Positions 10,201 through 19,072 of a DNA stretch of 64,000 bases are shown here, piece by piece. The notes under the pieces are model-generated. The model was not told the DNA's origin and searched no databases. It saw only the letters and a program-made list of their open reading frames with translations. This stretch comes from JBGTSJ01 sp041940305 (GTDB taxonomy: Bacteria > Planctomycetota > Planctomycetia > Planctomycetales > Planctomycetaceae): NCBI GenBank assembly GCA_041940305.1, contig JBGTSJ010000014.1, positions 130,296 through 194,295 of the forward strand, given 5' to 3'. Position 1 is the stretch's first letter. Each line of letters begins with the position of its first letter. Position numbers and translations under genes: made by a program.

Positions 10201-10559
10201 GCCAGCGGGTCGATTGGGTCGACGGTCCATTCGGCGCCGGAATCAATCCACTGCCGCAACACCTCCTTCTCACTGTCCGTGAGAGGCTCGTCGGGGGGCA
10301 TTTCGTCGGCGCTCACCCGCTGCCAGAGATAGCTGGCGGCTGGATCGCCCGGCTCCAGCGCGGCGCCGCTGTCTCCCCCTGTCTGGGCATGCGCCTTGCG
10401 GGCGAGGTCCAGCCCTCCCTCCGGTTCGGCGCCGCTGTGGCAGTCCAGGCACTTATGCGCCAGCAAGGGAGCGACATCACGCTCGAAGGTGATCTCCGCC
10501 GCCCCGGTTTGCGTCGCCAGCAGCAAAGCCGGCAGCCACCGGCCAATGTATCGCAGCAT
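7209..10559 (-). CDS. PSCyt1/DUF1549/DUF1553 planctomycete cytochrome c with discoidin-like insert
   Basis: An 1116-residue secreted protein with a signal peptide over residues 1-21. A single c-type heme site, CLDCH at about 37-41, sits in the PSCyt1 domain. The DUF1549 (PSCyt2) domain follows at roughly 140-350 and includes LDLLGLPPTYEEIADFE. In the middle, about residues 600-740, is an F5/8-type-C-like segment (GNPKHRLEHIFDGQYGNDR, then GWVEIELPQPVRIERIVWQR). The C-terminal DUF1553 (PSD1) domain contains VNRVWQQHFGEGLVSTPSDFG. This architecture is a hallmark of Planctomycetota and is thought to act in the periplasm, often beside a DUF1501 partner, but no partner gene is present here. The discoidin-like module suggests carbohydrate binding. 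Confidence 0.95.
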   Translation of the reverse strand: MLRYIGRWLPALLLATQTGAAEITFERDVAPLLAHKCLDCHSGAEPEGGLDLARKAHAQTGGDSGAALEPGDPAASYLWQRVSADEMPPDEPLTDSEKEVLRQWIDSGAEWTVDPIDPLAYSGDGRAGNDWWSLQPIERPPVSDVQDSGFVRNPIDRFVAAELAEHGLTPSSRADRRTLLRRLSLDLLGLPPTYEEIADFEQDDAPDAWEHRVDRMLASPHFGERWARHWLDVVRFAESNGFETNHERPAAYHYRDYVIRAINEDKPYDRFVFEQLAGDAVEAHAATGFIVGGPTDIVKGQDPLLGLMQRQDELTDMVNTTGTAFMGLTLGCARCHNHKFDPVTQADFYSLQAVFAGVQHDNRRIERARSPEDEQRVAELERRRGAIVAELDRLTASLQSGSGGAASPAAGETLIVDDEDLSRVEILRPKQGHGVNPEGTGRGQRQDPGGAARVPNVSGGRYTWWQPATDADVFAYRPGVQGEFRVWLSWGCGWSTHAADARYYIDEDGDLATQADQQLIATVDQQRFADGTGEIVSQPLWSGFYDAGLHVLQEQSRIVVRCGRTGTAITADAIVLQRDAAPSTQPRLQPAVTPTRNEERFAPVLARRVRFTIRAVNNGIEPCLDELEIWSAPEPGSPSINVALAANGATAQSSGDYSGNPKHRLEHIFDGQYGNDRSWIAGTVNEGWVEIELPQPVRIERIVWQRDRNGQYADRTPVDYSITVSETADREADAWRVVAASSARAPFGSPGDDSAFLLAAISPERSAPIRDLLRKQAAVDAELSALREPVTMYAGRFAEPPETRRLYRGDPLSPREEVAPAVLSVLQKNIPAPGLSPAAAEQQRRVTLAEWLIDPRHPLTARVIVNRVWQQHFGEGLVSTPSDFGAMGAPPTHPELLDWLAAELIDSGWSLKHIHRLILTSATYQQSNTPRPDCMAVDATSSLLWRFPPRRLEAEAIRDSIIAVSGRLDPAMYGPGYLMFEPNSNYARNWVAKDEFGPGDFRRMVYALKLRMENDAVFGAFDCPDAGQVMPARSRSTTPLQALNLLNSSFISEQAATLARQSNTDQGDGIVAMFRLTLARDPDAVEREAAETLAGRYGLDAVARALFNSNEFLFIP

Positions 10560-10958
10560 CCATCCACCCCGTCTGCACGACAGCGCGATTGCAGGAATTA
10601 CAATCGCTCATTGTGAGGCGGCATGCCCCCCGGGATCAAGGTCCGACGGACACCGGACCCATGTAGTTGGAGCGTGACGCCGCCTTGTCCGCAGCCCGAC
10701 CCCGCTGCTTTCAACCAACCCGAAAATCTGTATTCGTGCTGATGACAGCGCGCACCCGCATCGACGACGGTTTCTGGCAGCGAAACGATCGATCGGCCGG
10801 GTTTGCCGATGTTTTCTCAACCGGCACGCCGATTGCGTTCTCCGGGAGGTTGACCCCTTGCGCCCGGTCGAAACAATACCCTGATCAGACGTTTCGACCG
10901 CAGACCCTTCTGACGCGCGGCACACGTCCCTTACGGCTCTACTGACAGGAAGCCAGTC
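10560..10958. other. Divergent intergenic region between PSCyt1 gene and secreted protein gene
   Basis: A 399-base spacer between divergently transcribed genes, so it should contain promoters in both directions. I see one candidate plus-strand promoter (listed separately) and an AGGAAG ribosome site just before the gene at 10959. Open frames in this stretch lack codon bias or family features, and I see no RNA gene. Confidence 0.5.
10850..10877 (+). promoter_or_regulatory. Candidate sigma-70-type promoter
   Basis: TTGACC at 10850-10855 matches the -35 consensus at five of six bases. It is followed after 16 bases by AACAAT at 10872-10877, which matches TATAAT at four of six. It lies about 80 bases before the start of the secreted protein gene at 10959. 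Planctomycete promoters are poorly defined, so this is a weak call. Confidence 0.35.
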
Positions 10959-13505
10959 ATGACCCGCTCCTTCCAGCGTCGTCTCTTCTCTTTTGTTACA
11001 GCCTCCGGCTTTGGATTGGGCCTGGCTTCCCTGGCGACTGCTCAGGATGCACCGGTTCTTCCGCCGCCGGCTCCCGACAACGCCCCCGCCGCCGCAACCC
11101 CGGCCGTCGAAGGGAACGACGAGTTCGAAACCCTCACCCGCGGCCCCGTCCACGAGGCGTTCGCCGAGCAATACAACGCCGACCCCGTCGAAGGACTGAT
11201 CGTCCCCAAGGCGCCGCCGGAAGCCATCGACGAGCTCCCTCCCGACCAGATGCCGGAAGGGAACAACGTCGAGTGGGTGCCCGGCTATTGGGGCTGGGAT
11301 GACGAGCGGGAAGACTACATCTGGATCAGCGGCCTGTGGCGCGACATTCCGCCCGGACAGCGGTGGGTGCCCGGCTACTGGACCGAAGCGCCGAATGGCT
11401 ACCAGTGGGTCTCCGGGTTCTGGACCGGTCAGGACACCGCCGAACTGAACTACATTCCGCAGCAGCCGCCGGCGACGCTCGAGCAGGGACCGAACATCGA
11501 GTCTCCGGGAGATGATCAGTTCTGGGTCCCCGGCTCGTGGCAATACGTGGATGACAACTATCGCTGGCGACCGGGATACTACGCTCCCGTCTATGACGAG
11601 TGGGTGTGGGTGCCGGATCGCTTCGTGTGGTCGCCGTACGGGTACGTGTTCTGCCCCGGGTACTGGGACTACCGACTCCCGTCCCGCGGCGTGATGTTCG
11701 CGCCGGTCTACTTCCATCACGCCCACTGGTGGCACCATCACCATCGGCCGTTCACACCAGGGCTGGTGCTTGACGTCGGTCCGCTCACGCTGCACTGGTT
11801 CGTCCGGCCCAGCTACTGCCACTATTACTTTGGTGACTACTACGCAGCCAACTATTACAGCAACTGGGGCGTGCAACCGTGGTATTCCTGCCACTTCGGC
11901 TTCGGCGGGTTCGGCGGGTTCCGCCATCGCCGCCACTGCCATTACGACCCGCTGCTGGTGTTTTACAGCGGCTATCACCGGCGGCATCATCGCATCGACT
12001 ACCGTGACCGGCTGCACCGCTGGCACAAGCACTACCATGACCACGAGGACTTCCGTCCCCGCCGTACGGCCCGCGACCAGGACGCGTTCATCGCGGCCCA
12101 TGAGCACGGCGATGAGCGGCAGCGCGAGGTCGTCAAGAACGTCCGCCTGAGCCGCAAGCTGGACGAATACGCGGCCCAGCCGGCCGACCGCGATCAGCAC
12201 TTCGTGAAGCTCGACGAAACCGAACGGGATCGCCGCGGGAAGGAATCGAAGAAGATCCGCGACGTGGCGGAGGTCCGCCGCGAGGTGGAAGTCGGCGACG
12301 CCGTCGTCGGCGTCGATCGTACCAACCGCAACGGGCGGAATGACCGCGGCGACGATGCGCTCGGCGAGAACGCGCAGAACCGCGACCGCAACAACGGCCG
12401 CGATCGCGGCGACCGCTCCGGAACGACCGGCGAAGTCGCGGATGTGACGATTCCCAGCGTGACCGGCGACAATTCCGCCGCGAACAGCGATAAGAACTCA
12501 AACAAGCAGTCCCGGAAGCTCCGGCTGCCGGAAGTGGAAAAGAAGGCCGACCGCACCCGGGAGTCGCGCGACGTCGTCGGAGCGCCGCAGCAGCCTCCCG
12601 GACAGAGCGGCAACGACGCATTTCCCGGCGTGACCGATCGGACGCGCGACACCCGTCGCACGGACCGGAACAACAATTCCAATCGCAACTCCAACAACAA
12701 TCCCAACATCGACACTGGTACCCCCGGCACGACGTTCCCGGACAGCGTCACTGGCGATTCGCGCAACCGCTCTAGCCGCAATGACAACAGTGGGAACAGC
12801 GGGAACAACTCGGATCGCAACCGCCAGCCGCGCAGCACACGGGACCAGAGCGGCAACAATTCCGGTCCGACCGTGGTTCCGAGCCCGACGCAGCCCGGCT
12901 CAGCGATTCCGGACAGCGGCAATTCCTCCAACCGGAACCGCAACACCCGGCAGCAGCAACGGGACGCTAACTCAGGGTCCAACCTGCAGTCCGTTCCGCG
13001 AAATAACCAGGTCCCGCGAAACAATCAGTCCCCCAATAACTCGGGCAACCGCAACAACAACCGTTCGAACCGGTCGGGGAACAATCCGTCGGGCGCGTTC
13101 CAGTCGATTCCCAACAATTCGACGCCGAGCGGCGACTCGCGCTCGCGGAGCAACAGCAACCGTTCCAGCAACAGCAACCGTTCCAATTCGGGGAGCTTCA
13201 ACTTCAATTCCGGCTCGAGCAACTCGAACCGGTCCAACTCGGGCTCCTTCGACTCCGGCCGATCGAACCGATCGTCGAACTCCGGCTCGTTCAATTCGGG
13301 TTCACGCTCGAACCGCTCCTCGAACTCCGGCTCCTTCAATTCGGGTTCACGCTCGAACCGCTCCTCCAACTCCGGATCATTCAACTCGGGATCGCGCTCC
13401 AACCGCTCGTCGAATTCCGGGTCGTTTAACTCCGGATCGAGGTCGAACAAGTCTTCGAACTCGGGATCCCGCTCCGGCGGCAGCAACCGCAAGAAGAACA
13501 AATGA
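10959..13505 (+). CDS. Secreted Trp/Tyr-rich repeat protein with Asn/Ser/Arg-rich repetitive C-terminus
   Basis: An 848-residue exported protein with a signal peptide at 1-28. Residues about 105-240 contain repeated W-x-P-G-Y units (WVPGYWGWDDE, RWVPGYWTEAPNGYQWVSG, FWVPGSWQYVDDNYRWRPGYY), the YXWXXGXW-type repeats common in planctomycete surface proteins. Residues 240-360 are very rich in His, Tyr and Trp (HHAHWWHHHHRPF). From about 430 to the end the protein is hydrophilic, first Asp/Arg-rich and then almost only Asn, Ser, Arg and Gly. It finishes in four 15-residue units plus a partial one. A role at the cell surface or in the matrix is likely, but no biochemical function can be assigned. 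ATG at 10959 follows AGGAAG. Confidence 0.88.
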   Translation: MTRSFQRRLFSFVTASGFGLGLASLATAQDAPVLPPPAPDNAPAAATPAVEGNDEFETLTRGPVHEAFAEQYNADPVEGLIVPKAPPEAIDELPPDQMPEGNNVEWVPGYWGWDDEREDYIWISGLWRDIPPGQRWVPGYWTEAPNGYQWVSGFWTGQDTAELNYIPQQPPATLEQGPNIESPGDDQFWVPGSWQYVDDNYRWRPGYYAPVYDEWVWVPDRFVWSPYGYVFCPGYWDYRLPSRGVMFAPVYFHHAHWWHHHHRPFTPGLVLDVGPLTLHWFVRPSYCHYYFGDYYAANYYSNWGVQPWYSCHFGFGGFGGFRHRRHCHYDPLLVFYSGYHRRHHRIDYRDRLHRWHKHYHDHEDFRPRRTARDQDAFIAAHEHGDERQREVVKNVRLSRKLDEYAAQPADRDQHFVKLDETERDRRGKESKKIRDVAEVRREVEVGDAVVGVDRTNRNGRNDRGDDALGENAQNRDRNNGRDRGDRSGTTGEVADVTIPSVTGDNSAANSDKNSNKQSRKLRLPEVEKKADRTRESRDVVGAPQQPPGQSGNDAFPGVTDRTRDTRRTDRNNNSNRNSNNNPNIDTGTPGTTFPDSVTGDSRNRSSRNDNSGNSGNNSDRNRQPRSTRDQSGNNSGPTVVPSPTQPGSAIPDSGNSSNRNRNTRQQQRDANSGSNLQSVPRNNQVPRNNQSPNNSGNRNNNRSNRSGNNPSGAFQSIPNNSTPSGDSRSRSNSNRSSNSNRSNSGSFNFNSGSSNSNRSNSGSFDSGRSNRSSNSGSFNSGSRSNRSSNSGSFNSGSRSNRSSNSGSFNSGSRSNRSSNSGSFNSGSRSNKSSNSGSRSGGSNRKKNK
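13263..13472 (+). repeat. In-frame 45-base tandem repeats (about 4.7 copies)
   Basis: Units start at 13263, 13308, 13353 and 13398, with a shorter last unit at 13443-13472. Each encodes SNRSSNSGSFNSGSR or a close variant. Unit length is a multiple of three, so copy number can change without breaking the frame. Copies differ at synonymous positions, so the array is not freshly duplicated. The translated repeat, not the DNA, appears to be the conserved entity. Confidence 0.9.
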
Positions 13506-13521
13506 CGGCGGCCCGCGCGCG

Positions 13522-13551
13522 AAAAACCCCGGCCTGATCCTTCAGCCGGGG
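13522..13551 (-). terminator. Rho-independent terminator of the HU-like gene
   Basis: On the minus strand a CCCCGG/CCGGGG stem (13527-13551) with an inner CTGA/TCAG pairing is followed at once by five T residues (13526-13522). It lies 24 bases after the stop of the HU-like gene. On the plus strand there is no T tract, so it should act on the minus strand only. Confidence 0.85.
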
Positions 13552-13574
13552 TAGTCGCGCCTCTGTCTCGCCGC

Positions 13575-13892
13575 TTAGATGCGATCCTTCAGCTTCTTCA
13601 TGGCCGTCACGCGAATCGTGCGGCTGGCCGGCTTGGCCGGGGCCATCTTCATCTCGCCGGTGAACGGGTTCTTCCGCATCCCGGCCGGCTGCGCCTTCTT
13701 CTCGCGGACCTTCAGCTTCATCAGTCCGGGCACGGTGAACACGCCCGGGCCCTTCTTGCTGAGCTGACGCTCGATCACGTTGCCGAGTTCCTCGAAGACG
13801 GCTGAGACCTGCTTGCGGGTCAGCTCGGTCTTCTCGGCGATCTCGTTCAGCACCTCCGTCTTCGACATGCCCTTGGCGGCTTTCTTCGCCAT
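13575..13892 (-). CDS. HU-family histone-like DNA-binding protein
   Basis: A 105-residue nucleoid protein. The core matches HU/IHF: MSKTEVLNEIAEKTELTRKQ and FEELGNVIERQLSKKGPG form the helical dimerisation part. The later FTVPGLMKLKV, RKNPFTGEMKMAPAKPASR and RVTAMKKLKD contain the strands and the DNA-intercalating arm with its proline. A short basic N-terminal extension (MAKKAAKG) precedes the core. I chose the ATG at 13892 because a strong AAAGGAG site lies 6 bases upstream; an upstream in-frame start at 13955 would add 21 residues without family support. It is monocistronic, with its own terminator. Confidence 0.95.
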   Translation of the reverse strand: MAKKAAKGMSKTEVLNEIAEKTELTRKQVSAVFEELGNVIERQLSKKGPGVFTVPGLMKLKVREKKAQPAGMRKNPFTGEMKMAPAKPASRTIRVTAMKKLKDRI

Positions 13893-14082
13893 CGTGGCTC
13901 CTTTCCTGGGTTGTGTGCCTGTCAAACGCGGGGAAACGCCTGTGAATTGGGGCATAGTAGAACGGCGGCTTTTCCGGTTGTCAATTCCCGCCCCCCGGCC
14001 AAACCCCTAAAAAACCGCGGATTCCGGCCCATCGCCACTCCCACAGCCGCCCCGTCCCGCGACCTCACCCCAAACGCAAAAC

Positions 14083-14118
14083 GGCGTGCCGCCTCCTCGC
14101 GAGAGGAAACGACACGCC
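14083..14118 (-). terminator. Probable intrinsic terminator after the parvulin gene
   Basis: On the minus strand GGCGTG (14118-14113) pairs with CACGCC (14088-14083), with an internal CCTCTCGCGAGG palindrome in the loop. It is followed by GTTTTGCGTTT. The structure starts about 40 bases after the stop at 14159. Confidence 0.65.
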
Positions 14119-14158
14119 TGGCATGTGCTGACCCGCACGCGCTGAACCCGTCCTGCCG

Positions 14159-15286
14159 TCAACGGCCCGCCGGCTGCGTCCCCGTCGCGGTGCGAACCGT
14201 CGGCGCGGCGGTTTGCGTGGCGCCGGTCTGCTTCACGACGCCGGCCGTAGCGCCCGCCGTGCTTTCGCCGGTCAGGAAGTTGTGCACCTGGGCCTTCTGC
14301 TTGATCTCCTCGAAGATCGCGGCCACGGCGAGCTGCGTCTTCTCTTCGATCAGCTGCGCTGTCAGCTCCGCACGCACCTGCTCGATGTCGGTGACGACCG
14401 GCTCCGTCCGCTTCTCACACTTCAGGATTACAAAGCGGTTCTCACCCAGCTGCATGACGGGCGACACCTGGCCCGGCTGCATTTTGAACGCCTGGATCTC
14501 GACGTTCTCCTGCGGAGTGCCCTCAGGGGCGCCGTAACGGCGGATCGGCGGCACCGCACCGCCGAGCGCCCGGCTGTTCGGATCGGCCGAATGCTGCTGC
14601 GCGAGCGTGGCGAAGCTTTCCGGATCCCCGTTCGCCTGCTCCCAGACCTGCGTCGCGTGCCGCAGATTGCCGTCGATCACGATCATCCGCGCCTCAACGC
14701 GCGGGCCGAAGTCCCGGATGAAGGCCTTCTGCAACTCGGCGTCAGTCACCTGCGCGTCTTCTCCTGCAAGCTTCTTCAGCGCCAGCATCGGCCAGATGAC
14801 GTCCCGGTGATACTGCGTCTTGGTGATGCCGCGCTCGGACTCCAGCATCTGGTACCAGGTCGCCGTCGGCAGGTTGAACTTCTTGGCGATCGTGTGCACT
14901 TCCTGCTGGATCTCGGCGTCGGTCACGCCGACTCCCTTCTCCTGGCAGGCCTGATGGATAATCGCCCGGTTGATGATGTTCTCCAGCACTTCCTGAGCGT
15001 GCCGGTCGTAGCATTCTTTGGCGACGATGGCGTAGGTAATCGGCTGGTTGTTGACGCGGGCCACCACGCTGTCGGTCTGGTTGGTCGCCGTCGCGTTGAC
15101 GGTCGCCGTCCCGGACTGCGCGTCACCTACCGGCGCCGGTTCGCGGGTCTGCGATGCGGCAGGCTCGGCCTGGAAGATCTGAAACGCCACGCCGGCGATC
15201 AGGACCGCCGCGCCCGTTCCGGCGAGCAGGGGAAAGAGTTTCTTGCGGGGGGCAGAGGGAGGGTTCGAGTGCGTCCGTTCACTCAT
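14159..15286 (-). CDS. Membrane-anchored parvulin-type peptidyl-prolyl isomerase (SurA/PpiC-like)
   Basis: A 375-residue chaperone/foldase. After a short polar N-terminus (SERTHSNPPSAPRKK), one hydrophobic segment (LFPLLAGTGAAVLIAGVAF) anchors it with the rest outside the cytoplasm. A SurA-N-like helical region follows (about 70-190). The parvulin domain then spans roughly 190-310, with SFATLAQQHSADPNSRALGG and FKMQPGQVSPVMQLGENRF, and a helical tail follows. It should assist folding of exported proteins. I chose the ATG at 15286; a GTG at 15325 is possible but would only lengthen the cytoplasmic tail. It is single, with its own terminator. Confidence 0.92.
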   Translation of the reverse strand: MSERTHSNPPSAPRKKLFPLLAGTGAAVLIAGVAFQIFQAEPAASQTREPAPVGDAQSGTATVNATATNQTDSVVARVNNQPITYAIVAKECYDRHAQEVLENIINRAIIHQACQEKGVGVTDAEIQQEVHTIAKKFNLPTATWYQMLESERGITKTQYHRDVIWPMLALKKLAGEDAQVTDAELQKAFIRDFGPRVEARMIVIDGNLRHATQVWEQANGDPESFATLAQQHSADPNSRALGGAVPPIRRYGAPEGTPQENVEIQAFKMQPGQVSPVMQLGENRFVILKCEKRTEPVVTDIEQVRAELTAQLIEEKTQLAVAAIFEEIKQKAQVHNFLTGESTAGATAGVVKQTGATQTAAPTVRTATGTQPAGR

Positions 15287-15874
15287 GGGAAGCGGGCTCC
15301 GATCTTTGACAGGACTCGGCGGCACGGCGGCCCACGTCCATCATGGACCATGCCTTCCCGGCCGCATCGAACAGGGGTCGCCGAGGGTCCGGCGACAAAG
15401 ACAGGCAGTATCCCCGTTCGCAGGGGGGCGGACTTATAAGTCGCCCCCCCCTCGGCCGTCAACACGGGATTCTTGAGCCATTCTCGAGTGTCGCGGAGGA
15501 TTCCGGAGAGCTGGATCTGGCTGGAGGGGGAACCACGGAATACACGGAAGACACGGAAAGTTGAATTACGCTCGGAACCTCGATCCTGTCAGATGTCTCG
15601 ATCAGAGAGCGAATACTCTCCGGACTACCTTGGGAGTGCATTGCGAGTTAGTTCTGTTGCCAGACGTGTCTCACCTTGAATCCCGCCATAGACCGCAGGC
15701 TTCGCAGTCTGTCGACGTCAATTTTCCGCGTCTTCCGTGTATTCCGTGGTTACAAGTTCCAACCAGGCGGAGCGCGGCATGAACCTTTCACCTCGCGTCG
15801 ATGTCGTGCCCCTTCTAAAATGACGGCATCGACCGGCCCAGTTTCTGCCGGTCCCACCCTGTGACGCCACTCCC
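15287..15874. repeat. Divergent intergenic region with a GC hairpin and an inverted-arm repeat element
   Basis: Between the parvulin and aminotransferase genes. At 15423-15448 GGGGGGCG and CGCCCCCC flank a palindromic ACTTATAAGT core. Further on, two 31-base arms at 15531-15561 and 15721-15751 are reverse complements with two mismatches; each is built of ACGGAA(T/G)AC-type words. The 159 bases between the arms show no gene. The arms match in style those at 32387-32566. The promoter of the aminotransferase is expected after 15752, but I cannot place it. Confidence 0.85.
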
Positions 15875-17110
<1,236 letters not shown>

Positions 17111-17544
17111 CTCAGGAACCCGGCGACGCCGAAGAGACCGATGCAAAGTCGCCAAGGCGCCGAGAAACGCAAAGAGTTAATGAACCCCTTCCCATTCCTT
17201 CGCGGGCCTTTGCGTCAAAACCCACCTGCACCGCTGAATCGAAAAGCCGCTCAACGTCTCACCCCGGACCTGCTGGATTGAACTTCAAGCTGCACTCGCA
17301 CTGCTGGGCGAGCCAGCAGTGGCACCCGGCCGTGCCGACGCAGAACGGGTATTGGGCGCTTCCCGGAGCGTTCGCGATCCAATCCGCGCCCGCACGGGCG
17401 ACACGCCCTTGGCACACTGAAGGCTGCCGACCGTTCCATCCCGCCCCGTTTGGTGCCTTGCCACTTCGCGAATGAATTAGCGGCTGAACGTGGTCCCACC
17501 AATCCGTAGATCGGTCAGCGAACGACGTGCCGAAGACAGGTCGT
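17111..17544. repeat. Intergenic region with degenerate repeat arms and a hairpin
   Basis: Starts with GCAAAGTCGCCAAGGCGCC-type words and the short inverted pair ACGCAAAG (17167-17174) / CTTTGCGT (17208-17215). A separate hairpin CACTGCTGG-gcgag-CCAGCAGTG lies at 17299-17321. No gene is supported here. The region sits between the intact aminotransferase and the inserted TPR-like gene. Confidence 0.6.
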
Positions 17545-18660
17545 TCAGAATCCCACACGATCCCGCCGATTGAGGTGGACCACGGCGGAGCCGGGCACCT
17601 CGTTACTGAGCAGCCAAAGACCAGATTGATCGACATTATTACCGTAGTCGCCGTCGGTCAGGCGGCCGGGTCGAAACATCGAGTTCGGGGAGGAATCTCC
17701 CGACGCCGCAGCACCTCGCGCGTAATTTCGGTCCCCATGATAAACCTCCAATTCGGCCAGTCCGCCGCCGTTATCGATCCACGCCAGCACCTCGACTCGA
17801 ACTTCATCCACTTTCGTGCGTGATGGAAGTCGGATCGTCGTCGGAGCTGAAGTGTTCTTGGCCCAATTGGGAGCAAAACGTCGTTGAAACACTGGTTTGC
17901 CATCGCTCATCAAAACCAGATTCAGCTGCCGCGTGCCGCGGTCGTTGCCGATGCCGTTGGTTGTGTTGAAGATGATGATCTTGGTGGGAAAGAACTCCGT
18001 TTTGTCGAGTCGCGCGTGGATTAGTTGCTGTTGCGATTCCTCCTCCACTTGGTCCAACGCGGCCAGATACCAGTGCCGCGCCCGCAAGTGCAACTGCTCC
18101 TTCTCCTGACCGTCTCTACTCTCGCCAGCAACTTTGATCCAGGCGTCGCCGGCCGCAACTTGCTCGTTGACTCCTTCGGGCATCGCGATGTCAACTTCGG
18201 CCGCCGCGCGCAGAGAACCGGGCTCACCCCTGGCGAGCAGCGTCGCGCCGTGATTCCAATCCGCCTTGTAGAAGCAGTAGAAACTCCCGACCTTCGTGTT
18301 TGCTGCCGGGTCGTCCGGTGACTGATCGAGCGTTTGCCGCGCATTCTTCAGCGATTTGAATTCTCGCTCCAGGACCCGCAGCCGCTTCTGAAGTTCCTGA
18401 ACGTCGGCCAGAAGTTCCTGATCCTTCGCCGCTCTGGCCGCCACGAGGGCCCTTCGCAGAATGTCCGAGGCCTCGTCGTAATCGTCCTTTGCGACCGCCT
18501 CCTTGCCCTGAGTGAGCAGCTCTGATGCCGAATCGACCGCGAGCGACACGGCCTGACCTGCGCCGATGAGGGCTGCACCCAGCACCGGCACGCTCACAAA
18601 CCAACGTCGTGCCGTTGCAAACTGGTGGAGTGAGACTTGAGAAATGCTGAAACTCGGCAT
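17545..18660 (-). CDS. TPR-like/coiled-coil membrane protein with discoidin-like C-terminus, unknown function
   Basis: A 371-residue protein. After about 20 residues comes one hydrophobic segment (WFVSVPVLGAALIGAGQAVSL), probably a signal anchor. Residues 45-70 look like a tetratricopeptide helix pair (LLTQGKEAVAKDDYDEASDI), followed by a coiled coil (DVQELQKRLRVLEREFKSLK). The middle part (about 115-205) resembles repeats that describe object groups in planctomycete proteins. The C-terminal half ends with an F5/8-C-like stretch (FRPGRLTDGDYGNNVDQSG). Codon use is visibly less GC-rich at third positions than in neighbouring genes. It lies on the strand opposite to, and between, the two copies of the aminotransferase 3' end, so it may have arrived with that rearrangement. 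Confidence 0.8.
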   Translation of the reverse strand: MPSFSISQVSLHQFATARRWFVSVPVLGAALIGAGQAVSLAVDSASELLTQGKEAVAKDDYDEASDILRRALVAARAAKDQELLADVQELQKRLRVLEREFKSLKNARQTLDQSPDDPAANTKVGSFYCFYKADWNHGATLLARGEPGSLRAAAEVDIAMPEGVNEQVAAGDAWIKVAGESRDGQEKEQLHLRARHWYLAALDQVEEESQQQLIHARLDKTEFFPTKIIIFNTTNGIGNDRGTRQLNLVLMSDGKPVFQRRFAPNWAKNTSAPTTIRLPSRTKVDEVRVEVLAWIDNGGGLAELEVYHGDRNYARGAAASGDSSPNSMFRPGRLTDGDYGNNVDQSGLWLLSNEVPGSAVVHLNRRDRVGF

Positions 18661-18842
18661 TGCGACACCGCTTCGTCGATTATGCCCCGTCTATTCCTGT
18701 CTCATTGTGCGGAGGCGAACGTGATGCCGTCAACACAGTGACGTAGATGGGGATAAAAATCCGCGGCTCCTTCAGGGGGATGTGCTCATTCGCAACATCA
18801 CTCTCCCTGACGCGCCGCGGATTCTCATCCCCATCTACTTGG
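18661..18842. repeat. Spacer with a 24-base inverted repeat abutting the aminotransferase fragment
   Basis: Arms at 18743-18766 and 18815-18838 (starting GTAGATGGGGAT and ending ATCCCCATCTAC) are reverse complements with two mismatches, enclosing 48 bases. Four bases after the right arm the duplicated aminotransferase segment begins at 18843. The element is of the same general kind as the other paired-arm repeats in this window. Confidence 0.85.
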
Positions 18843-19004
18843 CTCCTGGAAGAGGCGGGCGTCGCCGTCAGCCCCGGCCGCGGGTTCGGCGAAGACGGAG
18901 AAGGCTACCTGCGGCTCGCCATCGTCGAGAACAGCAAGCGTCTCCGCCAAGCCGTCCGCGAAATCGGCCGCTGCACACGGATCGAGGCGGCGAAGGCGTC
19001 GTGA
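18843..19004 (+). pseudogene. Displaced 3' fragment of the aminotransferase gene (54 codons)
   Basis: This segment encodes LLEEAGVAVSPGRGFGEDGE and onward to EAAKAS plus the stop, exactly the same 53 residues as the end of the aminotransferase at 15875-17110. The two DNA copies differ at 13 of 162 positions, and every difference is a synonymous third-base change. There is no start codon, PLP site or N-terminal part, so it cannot make an enzyme. An 85-residue frame starting at 18747 runs through it, but its first 32 residues come from the inverted-repeat element. Confidence 0.93.
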
Positions 19005-19072
19005 TGGGCGGATTTCGCTGGTCGCTGCTTGTTGTGGTCCGACTGGTCCGCCGGCTTCCGCGCGGACAAACG

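Noticed and set aside
10608..12200. 530-codon minus-strand frame opposite the Trp-rich secreted protein
   Set aside because: No family pattern; the plus-strand protein has a signal peptide, ribosome site and repeats.
13263..13472. Possible CRISPR array from regularly spaced repeats
   Set aside because: Units are contiguous, in frame within a coding gene, with no spacers.
15423..15448. GC-rich hairpin as a terminator
   Set aside because: No T tract on either strand and it lies upstream of both flanking genes.
18747..19004. 85-codon gene ending in the aminotransferase tail
   Set aside because: The first 32 codons come from an inverted-repeat element and the rest is a gene fragment without active site.
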